A stretch of DNA of 64,000 bases from Taxillus chinensis (lineage: Eukaryota; Streptophyta; Magnoliopsida; Santalales; Loranthaceae): positions 48,965,609 to 49,029,608 of the forward strand of contig CM042084.1 of the NCBI GenBank assembly GCA_023512835.1, in the 5' to 3' direction. The translations under genes were made by a program, and so were the position numbers. Below, piece after piece: positions 45,123 to 56,247 of this stretch; the first letter of the stretch is position 1; every line of letters begins with the position of its first letter. The notes beneath the pieces were generated by a model, which did not search any database, was not told the origin of the DNA, and worked only from the letters and a program-made list of their open reading frames with translations.

Positions 45123-46673
45123 TTTCTAATTTTTCACTCCACCTGTATTTTCTTTAGGACATGCATTGTGTTTCTTTATGAGAGTTAGACACCTACTGTT
45201 CTTCATGCTGATAATGCATGCCGGTAATATGCATTTGTCCTGACTATCTTCCCATATCTCCCGATGAGAGGATGCTTGTGTTTCCCGACTGAAGTTGTTA
45301 AGCTGACATAATTAATTAACACTATATGAGTTCTCTCCTCTTTGGATTTCATGATTCAATTTTTCATATATCACCTCATGTTCAATGCTTTTTCATATTG
45401 ATTTCCCTATTAACATGTCTAATTGAAGAAATAAAATGGGTTGGATTGGAATGCTTATGGATGAAATCACAGTGAAAGTCTGTTCAACTTCTGAAGTGAA
45501 GTTCCCAAAGGATAGACAGTATTCTTCTCAAAATCTAAATCTTTTAGCTGGAAATGTCATCGAGAGGATTGCAAGATCTAAGGGGGAGAAAATGCTTATG
45601 AATTACTCAAGTAATACCCCCCTTATATGTCTCATGACCTCTATCCCGACTATCTATCTGAGGGGGAGTTTATCACTGAGAGGATTGCACGATCTACGAG
45701 GGAGCCTACACTTTATTTATTATTTCAGTAATAACCCCCAATATGTCTCAGATGCTCCTTCCTCTTACTTCTCACTTTCGGATCTGACTGGACATACATT
45801 GTTGAATCAGCTTTGTGGCATGTTTGGATGTTTTTCTTTCTTCAACTGTGCATCTTAATCGGATAATCAATTGATAGCATGACGGTCTCATTATGTTGGC
45901 TAATGAGAACTTATGGGTTTCTAATCAGACATATGCTTATTTTTCAGCACCATTGATTCAGTCTTTCGTTTGTTTGTGTCTAGCATTCCTTTTTTAATGT
46001 GTTCTATCTTTTCATTAGTTCAGATTTTGCTACTTTTTCATATTTGTTTACATCCGTACTCATCTAAACCAATCAAAGCTCTGTGTTCCTTTTTAGTTTC
46101 TCTTCATACAGCTACAGGTTCCGATTCACTTTGCATTTTCACTGACATATCTTGCCTGAAGTCTCGACTTTGAAGTGTTGTGGTACTTCATCTTTCTTCG
46201 ACTTTAAGCTAGCAAAGGAATCACTCTTTCCCCTACACACTCTATTGCTCATCCGGATATACTTCTATGGATTACCTTTTAATCTGGATGATCATCGATT
46301 CATCTCCTCCGGACTCTTGAAATACTCAAGTCTTATCGCGTGGTTTTTTGAGGAGGAATGATGATGGGCTATTTTAATTGCAAGTCTCGAGACAAGACAT
46401 TTCCAGAAAAAGGCCTACAACTGTCATATATACTTGATTCTACAGCCTCCACGTCACTTTTAAATACGGAGGCGCTCACATCTCAAGTTAAATGACATCA
46501 GCTTGTTAGGCGGATCACTATTTATCTCGCTTAATCCTAAGATCCGCTGGCAACCACGGACTCGGTCTTATAAATACTGTATTTTCACATAGCATGAGTT
46601 TACATTTCCAAATCCCCAAACCCTCGTCGCTCTTCTGATCACTAAGACCCAACTTCCTCATTCCTTACCCCTA
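45123..46673 (+). other. Copia I spacer between pol and the extra ORF
   Basis: About 1.55 kb without a credible ORF. It carries three purine-rich tracts: AAGGGGGAGAAAATG (45581-45595), GAGGGGGAGTTTA (45661-45673) and GAGGGAG (near 45698). These resemble extra polypurine tracts between pol and a downstream ORF, a feature of SIRE-type Copia elements. The plus-strand ORF at 45436-45858 spans them and looks like chance. Confidence 0.6.
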
Positions 46674-49286
46674 ATGGCACCCAAGCTCTCTCTTTCTGGC
46701 GTAAATCCTGGCCATCTGGTCGATTAGCCTGCAGTTTTCGATCCTCCAGCTTAGTTTTTCGAACTACGCCCCCTTCTGGAAGCCTCCAACATTCTGAATC
46801 TGGTTTCTAACCCTGTCGATCTTCTCATCGACGATATGACCGAGTACTACCAACGCATCTGCTGCACCACCGACTCCATCCTTTCCCATGTTCGGGGTGA
46901 ATCCATCGTCATCACCCCCGCCGTCCTTCATGCCGCTCTCAACTTACCCACCGGTGAACCTCAACGTCTGGAACCAGAAACAATGGCAGCTTCCATGGGC
47001 TGCACTTATAAAGGGAAGTCCTTCCACGGTTGCTACCGGTGTATGGCGACCATCCTCAGCCGCTGTCTTCTGGCTCGCACCTCCGCTCTTGACTCCATTC
47101 CGTATGACCTTCTGCTGGCCATGTACGGAGTCTTCAAAGGTCTCCTGATGGACTGGGGGACATTCCTATTTCAATTGCTGAAGAACGGGCCCAAGAATCA
47201 ATATTTTGGGCAGATCCTCAGCATGGTCTTCCGACATTTGCATCCATCCCATTTTAATGGCACCGGCACTATCCCTTTCCCCCAGGCCTACTATCTCCAC
47301 CACCTTACGCCTGACGGGACCATGACGGCTCATCGACCTTCTACTGCTCTCCACCTCCTTCCCGCATCGAAACAATAGGGCAGTTCGATTGGTGACCCCA
47401 CCGACAGCCATGCCCCCGAAGTTCGCTCCGTTCACCAGTCCTCTCGGATTCAGTCTGTTGCTGCCCCATCCATCTCCCAAGCCTCTCAGCACAGCGTCCG
47501 TGCCGACTCATCTGAGGTTGCAGGGCCCTCTCAGCCAAGTCCTCATCCGGCTGACTCTCCAGCGTCTTCTCCCGCTCATGTCCCCGCACCTGACTCACCT
47601 GCTGTTGCGGCCGCTATTGATGATGCCGTTGCTACAGCCATGGCAAATGTACCTCCCTCTCCTCCGGAAGACTCGTTACCACCCCCACCTCAAGCTCGAG
47701 ACTACCTTGCTCGTCTCTCCCTCGACACCTTAGCGGACCTCTGGTTCCATTTTAGTCTCGCCTGCATTGCCTCTGTCCCTGATCACGACATGAAGGTGTT
47801 TTACGCCAAATACACCCATTCCCCGGAGGAAATGATAGTCTGGAACCTGGACCACGGTTTCCTTACGCCAGCCCATATTCCGGATGTTTCCTTCACTATT
47901 CCCTCTGGCCCGGCTCATGACGCCCACGTGACTTCTCTTGCTGAGGCCCAGCCTGCCTCTCCTACCACCGGTATTCCCGTCGTTGACCTCTCTGGTCAAA
48001 GTGGCTCTGATGCTCCGGATGTCTCTGCTGCTCCGGATGCCCCTACTGCTGCTGCTGACGCTCCTTCTACTCCTGCTGACTCATCTGCCCAGCGCACGCC
48101 TGCAGCCATTCCTGCTGGGGTGTCCTCCAAAGCCCTAGAGTTAGCGCTTGGACATCCCTCGTTTGGCACGGTCCACTTTGATGCCATGCTCTCCGCTCAA
48201 CTCAACTGTCACGCCCAAGCTCAGAGCGCTCAAATCTCTACCATCACTGCTAAGGTTGATGCCCTCGGCGCCCAACTCCTCTCCGCCTTGACCGACTCTT
48301 CCACCTCTACTGAGCAAAAGATGGATCTTGTCGCCTCGTCCGTCCATTCCTTGTCCTCCTCTTTTGTGGACTTGGTGCACACGATGGCCCGTCCTCCTAC
48401 CGCACCTCGGCGATCTGCCAAACCGAGGGAGAAAGTGTCATCTGATCCTTCTGCACCTTCCCCAGCTCGTGCTGAAAAGCAGTCTGCATCCTCACTGCTT
48501 CCGGGAGTTATCATCGCCAAACGCAGCCGCTTCTCTCAACCCAGCTCTTCCAGTGCAGCTCCACCTTTGACCTCTCCATCTGCAGCGGCTGACACCTTCC
48601 TCCCATCATACGTGGATTTTGATCCTCTTGATGAGGATAGAAGTGTTTTTGATGCTATAACCAAGTATGCCGCGTCGAATGCCGAGCGAAGATGTCTATC
48701 CGAGTTGTACCCCTTCTCTCCTCAAGACATAAATACTATTCATTCTCAGATGGGTCTGCTCACCCCAGAAGACATAGACAACTTCTCTCGGGCAGTTAAG
48801 ATGGAGATGAGGCTGTTTCCGTCCCTATACAAGGACAGGGACATGTTTGATGTCTTGCCATGTTGGAATGAACGGTATCTTCCGGATATAGCCCACATTC
48901 AGACCTTTATTAACGGAACTGCTGAGGATAGTACTCCCTGGAAGACTCTCCAATCTGTCCTCATTCCATACCGGATCATGACACCGCACTTCATTCTGGT
49001 TGTCTTTATGATTCCGTCCACGCAGCTGATCCTAATTGATTCTGATCAAATCGTGGAGCACAACATTAGAAGGAATCAATGGGAGCCACTGCGTCTTCAT
49101 CTGACGGAAGCAGTAAAGCAATCTGGGCTTTATGAATATAGGGGCCTAACTCTGTTGGGTCCAACTGAAAAGCTAAAGGCGACGATCTGGGGCAAGAAGC
49201 TAGTGCCACAATAGCCCGATGGAGAGAGCTGCGGAGCCTTTGTCTGTTTCTTCATCAAATTTGTTATCAAGGTGGGTAAACGCTAG
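46674..49286 (+). pseudogene. Copia I extra ORF: plant-transposon-like N domain and Ulp1-like protease C domain
   Basis: One frame of 870 codons runs from ATG 46674 to TAG 49284-49286, with internal TAGs at 46725, 46752, 47376 and 49212. The N-terminal third (LLIDDMTEYYQRICC, VRGESIVITPAVLHAALNLP, RCLLARTSALDSIPYDLLLA) resembles the plant transposon protein domain PF20167. The middle is Ser/Pro/Ala-rich and GC-rich. The C-terminal part has VLIPYRIMTPHFILVVF (His 772), LILIDSD (Asp 789), Gln 846 and SCGAFVCFF (Cys 853). The His-Asp spacing of 17 equals that of yeast Ulp1. No signal peptide or membrane helix is evident, so an envelope role is not supported. One stop lies between Gln and Cys. 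Confidence 0.75.
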
Positions 49287-49513
49287 AACAGCATCCAAGC
49301 CTACACAATGGAGTAGACAATGGAGCTAAGGGAGAAAGCAGCTACTATGATCTTCAAATATAGTAAGCCTTATGTACCTTAGTAAAAATTCTGTATAAAG
49401 GCTAAATTGTACTATGTTGCTACTCAATGAAAATGGATGTGGTTTCTATTATGTATGCTATCTTTTTGTTGTACTTACCAGATCAGATTACAAAGGGTTT
49501 TGGCATATCCATA

Positions 49514-49525
49514 ATTGGGGGAGAT
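49514..49525 (+). other. Polypurine tract of Copia I
   Basis: ATTGGGGGAGAT immediately before the 3' LTR start TGTTGGATCAAG. Confidence 0.85.
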
Positions 49526-50901
49526 TGTTGGATCAAGCCCAGAATTTGGATGATGCGAACAGATCCCTATGTAACTTGATCAGAGACTTTTGTTGTTTTC
49601 GTGTTAAGTAATTGCAGAAGATATGAACTTAATCCAGACCTACACTCGTGAGAGGAAAGCTAAGGACGGGATACATAATCCTAATCCGAATGAGAGTGTG
49701 CGTTGTCAAAAACTTGGTACATAACTAAGTCTTCACTTCATATGTGTGGACTAATGAGTTAAAGCTACGGACTGAGGAATCTGCGCCTAATACTTTAAAA
49801 TGGACTAAGTCAATAGATTCGGAGTAAGAATACTAGTCTCCAAGTCACACGAAGAAGGTCACAGTTATCACGGAGTAAAAAGGCTAAGTCTTCCACTCAA
49901 GTAGACTAAGGAAAAGAATGATGGAGTAAGAAATCCGGAGCATTTTATACATACGGAGTAAGGAACGACTTATGCGGAATAAGGACCTGAGTCTTTATTT
50001 CGCACGGAGTAAGGAATCCGAACTTGTTACTCTTGTGGAGTAAGGATGTGCTAATACGGAGTAAGCCATCCGTTCCTTTAACTCACACGGAGTAAGGAAA
50101 CTAGAGGCGGAGTAAGGAAGCTCTGATGCGGAGTAAGCACTCCGACCTTCTCATTCATACGGAGTAAGGAAGCGCTTACACGGAATAAGGATTCCAGTTC
50201 TAAATTGATACGAAGTAAGCAATCATTGCTACGGAATAAGGATCCGAGCTTAGTTTAACACGGAGTAAGGAACCTTACACCGGATTTAAGATGACGCTAC
50301 TTCAACTTATCTCTTCATATTCAAAGTCACCTGGCTCGCGCTTCCCGATGTAAGACAAACTCGTTGAGAACGTAAAGCATCTTACACATGGATCATCCGG
50401 ATATGTGGACACAACTTACACTGAACTTGGGAACTCACAAACACACTTATGTTTTGCAAACCCAAGACATTGAGCTCCACATCCACAGCACTTAAGACAG
50501 AGAGGATTCTGAGGAACAGTAATTGTGCACATAGTCCGGAACAACAAGTTCCAAGATTGTCTCTCAAAGATGTGCTATATATACTATGTAAACCTTGTAC
50601 ATTACAAGGAGAACGAATGAATGTAAAAGAGCTCAAGTAGATCATAGAGGCTAGTGTGTGAGTGCATTGTAAACAGTGTTAGAGAGTTGCTGGTAGATCA
50701 AAAAGCTTCCTGAGCTTTAATCTGCTTCCATTTTGTTGTACTTATCATTTTGATAATAAAACAAAATACTTCCACTACCTGGTTATTTTCCGCATTGATT
50801 CTATCTCTTAACCAGATAGGTGTTGTGCCAAAGAGTTAGAACAAGAGTTTCGATAAGAGCCTATTCACCCCCCCCCCCCTCTAGGCTCCAAGGGACCAAC
50901 A
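49526..50901 (+). repeat. Copia I 3' LTR (complete, 1376 bases)
   Basis: Begins TGTTGGATC and ends GGGACCAACA; the ends are inverted (TGTTGG/CCAACA). From 49740 to 50290 it contains more than ten copies of a CGGAGTAAGGA-type motif at irregular 20-30 base spacing. A 21-base segment with CTTGTACATTACAAG (near 50593-50613) is absent from the 5' LTR. Confidence 0.93.
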
Positions 50902-52136
50902 TCTTCATCTGAAGATTCTTCTTCCTCCTCAGTTCACCGTGTAAACTTGTTGGTGACAAGGGCCTTCTTCCTCTTGTCATCCTTCCTGCTTGAGGAGCCT
51001 TTGGTCTTCTTCTTCTGCTCAGCTGCCTCCTTCTTCTCCCTCTTTAGCTTATAAAAGTCGGCAGCGAAGTGGTCGGGCCTGTTGCAATGGTAGAACAGCA
51101 ACTTCTCCTTATCCTTTCCCTTGGAGAAGGATGAGGATGACTGCCTTGCTTTCCTCCTATAGTTCCACCTTCTCTTCAGCAGTTTCTTGATCAGAAATGC
51201 TACCTCTTGATCTGAGGCACTATCTAAGTCAAGCTCTTTAGCCTCATCTTCTTCTTCTTCAGAAGATGTTTCCCTTTGTTCAGTAGCCTTAAAGGCAATA
51301 GACTTCTCCTTTTTCTTGGAAGGGTTCTCAAATGCCTCAAGTTCTTCTTTTTGTATTTCAAACGTCTTGAGCTCCTCATATAGTGCTTCCAAGGCACAAG
51401 TTTTCTATTCCTTCAGCTGACGGATGGCTAATGTCTTTATCAGCAGTCTCAAGGGCAGAGATCTCAGAAATTTATCATTTTTGTCCTTTTGAGAGATCTC
51501 ACCATGATACGTCTTCATCCATTGAATTAGACCTGTGAACCGTTTGTATATGTTGTCCAATGATTCCTTCGGTTCACATCTAAAGGCTTCATAGTCTTGT
51601 TTGAGCATGGAGATCTTGTTGTCCTGAATCTGTTCATATCCTTCGTAGATGAGACATAGCTTGTCCCATACCTCCTTCGTAGTCTCAAGATCCTGCACAT
51701 CTGTGAACATGTCGTCGTCGAGCGTAGAGAAAAGTATGGCTTTTGCTTTGAAGTCGAGTTTTACTTTCCTCTACTCCACCTTAGACCAACTGTCTGGGTC
51801 TTTCGTCATTAACCAACCTCTCTGCATACTCTTTGGGGTGAAAGGCCCATTCTTTATCGTTTCCCAGAGATAACTATCAAGCATGTCTAGGTGAGCACTC
51901 ATTCTCGCTTTCCATTTGGAGAAGCGCGCGGGTGTGCACATAGGTACTTGGGAGGATGAGCCAGGTAGGACATCGTAGAAGTCTTCTTGTTCTTTTTTAT
52001 TGCTGCTGGTGCTCGGTTCTTCTTGCTCCTGGTCAGTGGGTCCTTCTTCTAGAGCACGATCGGCTTCTTGTTCCTCGATAGGAACTGGAGCTTGCTCGGT
52101 AGCTGGAGCTGCACTACTGGAATCCATATCGGCCAT
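50902..52136 (-). pseudogene. gag (Copia II), 3' end removed by Copia I
   Basis: The start is ATG 52136 on the minus strand (MADMDSSSAAPATEQAPV), with a Glu/Gln-rich head, then FSKWKARMSAHLDMLDSYLW. A stop and frame change near 51770 and another near 51400 separate three pieces. The middle piece has the UBN2 motifs TKEVWDKLCLIYEGYEQ and PKESLDNIYKRFTGLI. The last has the zinc-knuckle region with both outer cysteines changed to Phe (FYHCNRPDHFAADFYKLK). An acidic stretch follows (a stop, then EEEESSDE) up to the Copia I junction. Inactive. Confidence 0.85.
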
Positions 52137-52164
52137 CTAGGGATCTCTACAGAGTTGTAGAACT

Positions 52165-52176
52165 GCTCTGATACCA
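52165..52176 (-). other. Primer-binding site (initiator Met tRNA) of Copia II
   Basis: The minus strand reads TGGTATCAGAGC between gag and the LTR. Confidence 0.88.
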
Positions 52177-52178
52177 AT

Positions 52179-52990
52179 TATAGGTCCCAAAGTGAGTCTA
52201 GAGGGGGGGGGGTGAATAGACTTTCTTCGTGCGTGAAAGCTAGACTGTTAGCTGGTTTATGATTCTTCTATGGATAACTATGATGGAAGCAGTAATAGAG
52301 AAGATGACAATATGGAATGAGAGTGATAATGAGAGTTATAATGAACTATCAGACAAATCTGAGATGTGAGTAAATGCTCTTTGCTTAATAGATCTCAGAT
52401 GTGAAAGGAATGATCTATGATAGTTTGGATTGTGGAAAACAACACAGAGATTAGACTCGATGATAGTGCTGGATCTTTGATGAATAAGAAATTGTGTGAT
52501 TAATCAAGAGGATTGTTTTTGTTCAGTTCAACACGGCGCACAACACTTGGAAGAATTCTCTCAAAGTCTCTCTCTCTAGCATTGGAACTCTCGCATACAA
52601 TTTTGCAAAAGATTCTTTTTCTTTTCATACACAGAATAATGTGTATTCAATTCCGAGTTCCATGCTTTCTGTGAGAGTTGACTTGATTCTTTCTCTTCTT
52701 GTGGACGAGAGACAATAATTAAGGATAAAGTGCATGTGCGCCATGTGTTCATCCCGATAGATTGACTTCCTAATGCTTAAAGTGCGGGATGTCAGGGGAT
52801 GAGTTGATCTGCTCTGATTTGCAGATCTATTGCCCATACTAATGCAGTTGATCTTGACCGTTCATCTGTTGTGGTGTTTGGCAGTAATTAATGCGACATT
52901 AAATGCGCTCAACTGCTCAAAACGGCGCAGGCATACTGTGCAAACCATAGCTGAAGACATCACTAAGTTGGGATACTTAGGGTATACTTA
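52179..52990 (-). repeat. Copia II upstream (5') LTR, right limit uncertain
   Basis: Minus strand near the PBS: a C-run then CTCTAGACTCACTTTGGGAC and CTATA. It resembles the end of the Copia I LTR (C-run, CTCTAGGCTCCAAGGGACC, AACA), so the two elements are related. The right boundary is placed where DNA changes to the GACTCTACGAG array. No TSD can be checked because the left end is outside the window. Confidence 0.6.
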
Positions 52991-55571
52991 GGGTTGCACG
53001 TTTGCCTCGAAGGTGGGTGCCTCGTAGGTTTGGTGACTCGAAGATTTTGGGTAGAGCTTATAGAAGTTGTGGAATTTTGCTTCAGGCTTTATAGTGTTAA
53101 TTTTTGCGAGTCTATGACTCACATATCTTCGAGTCTTCGAGGCTAGGGTTCAGGTTAGTTTAGGTCTTTTGTGTCACTCTATTAACTATAAGTCTACGAC
53201 TCTATGAGTCGGTGACTCTCCTAAGGGCTCTTAGAGGGACTTCTTCGTAGTGCACTTAATCTACCTGTTTTTATAGCTGCGAGTCTACAACCCCAACTCT
53301 GCGAGTCTAGGACCCTTGCTCTGTGGGTCTATGACCTTCGGGTCTCTCAGTTTACTTTACTTGACTAAGAGGCGCTTCGACCATCAATGGGTTAGAGTGA
53401 ACAAAGAGTCATTGACTCTATGAGTCTTCGACTTTGTATTTCTTCCTTAGTCTTTCGCAGTTGCTCATAAACTGAGTCTCCGTATTCTTCGAGTCTTCGA
53501 CTCTACAGCTTCGACCCTTCAGCTATAACTCTCAGCCTTCAAGATCTTTGAGTCTGTGATGTCTGACAATTTCTTTAGATTAACTGTATCTGTTTCTATG
53601 ACCCTTGAGTCTACTACTCTATGAGTCTGTGAGCTACAATTTCAATTTTGTTTGTCAGTTTTAATTGCATCGACTCTTCGACCTTTGACCTATGAGTCTG
53701 CGAGTCTCTATTTTGATTCTAAACAGTGTTTTAAGGCTTTGACTCTACGACCCTTGAGTCTACGAGTCTAGTGGTACTTTAAGTTCTTTTAATTGACTTA
53801 AGCGTTTTTAGGGACTCTACAGTTCTATGGGCTTTGAGCATTCGAGTCATTTAAAGTTGATTACTGTTCTTTAATTCTTCGACTCTACGAGTCTCTAAAT
53901 TTATCGTTACTTGTAGTAATGATCTCTTTTCCATACTTTGACTCTACGACCTTCGACCCTGGATCTACGAGTAGCAATGTATTCTGTCACAACTTTGCTT
54001 CGAGTCTCCAGACTTTACGAGTCTGCGAGCCTCTTGCCAATAAGTCCTGTGATAGTTCGTTTACGAACTTTGACTCTTCGACCCTACGACATCCGGATCT
54101 TCGAGTCTCCAGACTTAGATTGTATTTTTGGCAGCTCCATCAAATCCTATATTTCCAACAAGTTTGATCCTGTCTTTGAATATGCACGAATTTGTCATGA
54201 TTTATGAGATTGAGTATGAACCCTAAGTTTTGGAGAAAATCCAATCATGGGTTAGATCTAATGGTTTAGCATAAGATCTGTGGTTAAGAACTGCTTTATA
54301 TCAGTTTGGATGTGTATTTCTGTTGTTACTGTGCGATTTAGAAGGGTTCAGGACGCGTTTTGAGGTAGATATTGTAGTCTATTGCGTAAAACATGTTTGT
54401 GAGTGCCTGGGGCTCGCTGGGTTGATTCCAGACGAAGAACAGGAAAAATCGACGAGGAACAGTACCTTGGGCGAACTTTGGGGTCGAAGGTCGTAGTCAA
54501 CAGAAAAATCTAGTTTATCGTTTTTTCGTAAAGGTCCCAAAATGTGAAAATTGAGATTTAGTGCAAAATCTCAAAAAAAATCTAGTTTTTCGTAAAGGTG
54601 ACTTTTTGGAAAGTGGGTTAGACATCCCAGAAAAATCCCCAAAAATCAGATTATCATAGTTGTGATATGGAGACCCAATGCCAGGACTTTTTATTCCAAG
54701 AAAACAACTGCTATGAGTATCTTCTTCCTTGGTCAAGGCATGAGGATTGATTTGTGAAGAATGGCCTCAATTGTAAAAGGAGTGTTGTGAACCTTAATGC
54801 CATACTGGTGTTGGTATGTTGGTTTGAGGATTTGGGGCTTGGACTCCATGACTTGTTTGTGTTCTCACCGTGAGGCATAAGTGATACTATGTGGTCGACG
54901 TGACAGGGTAAGGCCTGGGTTGAGCCGTTGAGCTCGTGGAGCTAGGGATAAGTACCCTGAGCTGAGATCCTATTGAGGATTGTGTTGAGCCGTTGAGCTA
55001 GGGCTTAGTGCCCTGAGCTAGGATTCTATTGAGGATCGTGGACAAGCTGGGTCCTGATGTTTGTTTGCCTGATGATTGTGCACACTACACGATACACGAG
55101 TATACTGAGCATATAGTATAGACTTGTATATTTGCATGATGTGGAGTTTTAGGGTTACCTACTGAGCTCGTTGCTCACCCCTACTTGTTGTTTATCCTTT
55201 TCAGGTGTACCTTGAGACTAGTGGAGGACTTTCTTCCAGGAGGACATGCCCATAACTCTAATCTATGATACAGTACTGTATTCTGTATTGTTTTGTGTGA
55301 CATCCCGAACAAGGGTCCGTGGACAGTTGTATTACACACTATTTGTCATATGATGCTTGTATAACTGTTTGACATATTGTATTATGCATGTTAATGTATG
55401 AGAAAGTACAGGATTACCCTTGATGTATGAATGTATAGGGTTGCATATTTGATACAGCACCCGCAGTGTGGTCTCTATTGGTGCTAGTCACCTACCCCTT
55501 GACCCTTCGGGTGCGGGCAAGGGGAAGCCATGTTCCTGGTTCCAGGTACCCTGGAATTCGGGGGTGTGACA
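52990..55571 (+). repeat. Diverged Tekay-type LTR, start missing
   Basis: Ends GGAATTCGGGGGTGTGACA, the plus-orientation match of TGTCACGTCCCCGAATTCC at 56709. It also carries TTCGGGTGCGGGCAAGGGGA, TGAGCTCGTTGCTCACCCC and ATCCCCAAAAATCAGATTAT, each with a reverse-complement counterpart in 56709-58914. No PBS follows the end. The start expected from 63610 (TGTAAAGACTCG) is absent, perhaps because Copia II sits inside this LTR. Short ORFs here are not genes. Confidence 0.7.
53010..54115. repeat. Short-motif array of GACTCTACGAGTCT type
   Basis: Irregular copies of GACTCTACGA, CGAGTCTACGAG, TTCGACTCT and CTTCGAGTC occur over about 1.1 kb. There is no fixed period. This looks like a decayed microsatellite or minisatellite within the LTR. 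Confidence 0.7.
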
Positions 55572-56067
55572 ACAATCACCGCCACACGTGCTACCACATT
55601 CTCAGCCACATAGGCTACCTCATCATAATGTCACAGTACAAATAAAAACACAATATCATGAATTAACATATTCACCCGTACAGTAAAAGCACTCCACAAA
55701 TCATGCATACGAAACAACACCTAATTCGGAGTGACGCCTAAATTCCAAAACATGACACCCATATAGTATACCCATATACAGTATAAACCTCATAACACGA
55801 AATAACCAAGATTACCTATATTCCCCATTGTCTTCTCCCTATGATTACCAAGATTTCCCACGAAGCTCTACCTCAAAACGAACATGAAATGGACCCTTAA
55901 TCCCCTCTAACCACAGACTCGCAGAATAACCACACATATAACACGCCAATAAAGGCCAACATTCATATAAAAATATATACATATATCATCTACCTCATCA
56001 AGACCTAAACCTAGAATAGGTTCAAGAGAGTACAGAATCCTTACCTCATCAACCACCCCCTGCATGG
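55572..56067 (-). repeat. Tekay-like LTR remnant
   Basis: Shares CAGCCACATAGGC and AAGGCCAACATTCATATA with the Tekay LTR part at 6246-6603, in the same order, followed by a CTACCTCATC-rich end. Both boundaries are unclear. No ORF of interest. Confidence 0.5.
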
Positions 56068-56247
56068 TACAAGTCAGAGGCCCAATGTGCCTATCACAGC
56101 AATGGAGTGGGGCACGACCTTGAAAATTGTTTTGCCCTCAAGAAAATTGTCCAACAGTTAGTAAGGGCCAAGTGGTTGGACTTTTCGAAGCCGTCCGGTG
56201 AACCAAGTGTTGACTCAAACCCATTACCGGAACATCCAAGCCAATAA
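56068..56247 (+). pseudogene. gag fragment of a Tat/Ogre-like element
   Basis: A 59-codon frame ending TAA 56245-56247 reads CAYHSNGVGHDLENC, then LVRAKWLDFSK and NPLPEHPSQ. This C-x2-H ... H-x4-C signature with the following KW and NPLP phrases is the nucleocapsid-side end of Tat/Ogre gag. No upstream gag and no pol follow; the DNA continues as non-coding sequence. Confidence 0.75.

Larger units (their letters stand above)
17870..50901 (+). mobile_element. Copia I: Ty1/Copia retrotransposon (SIRE-like layout) with extra ORF, split by two CACTA elements
   Basis: Plus-strand order: LTR (partial), PBS, gag, [CACTA-1], gag linker, [CACTA-2], protease, integrase, reverse transcriptase, RNase H, long extra ORF, PPT, LTR. 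Integrase before reverse transcriptase makes it Copia. The extra long ORF after pol and the iMet PBS fit the SIRE lineage, but lineage assignment needs a reverse transcriptase tree. The left part of its 5' LTR lies beyond the Tekay insertion, outside the window. Its right end at 50901 abuts Copia II gag in a reading frame that continues, so Copia I was inserted into Copia II. All genes carry stops. Confidence 0.9.
50902..52990 (-). mobile_element. Copia II: minus-strand Ty1/Copia element, upstream end only
   Basis: Gag, PBS and one LTR are seen on the minus strand. Pol and the other LTR must lie left of the window, beyond the nested Copia I block. The gag frame continues up to 50902, where Copia I begins, so Copia I was inserted inside this gene. 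The right limit of the LTR is not resolved. Confidence 0.8.

Noticed and set aside
47166..48520. Several minus-strand ORFs of 79-108 codons
   Set aside because: Antisense shadows of the GC-rich extra ORF; no independent support.
46674..49286. Envelope protein in Copia I
   Set aside because: No signal peptide, membrane helix or fusion-like segment is visible, and the C-terminal part fits a Ulp1-like protease better.
53919..54207. Two overlapping plus-strand ORFs
   Set aside because: They run through the GACTCTACGAG array and have repetitive composition only.
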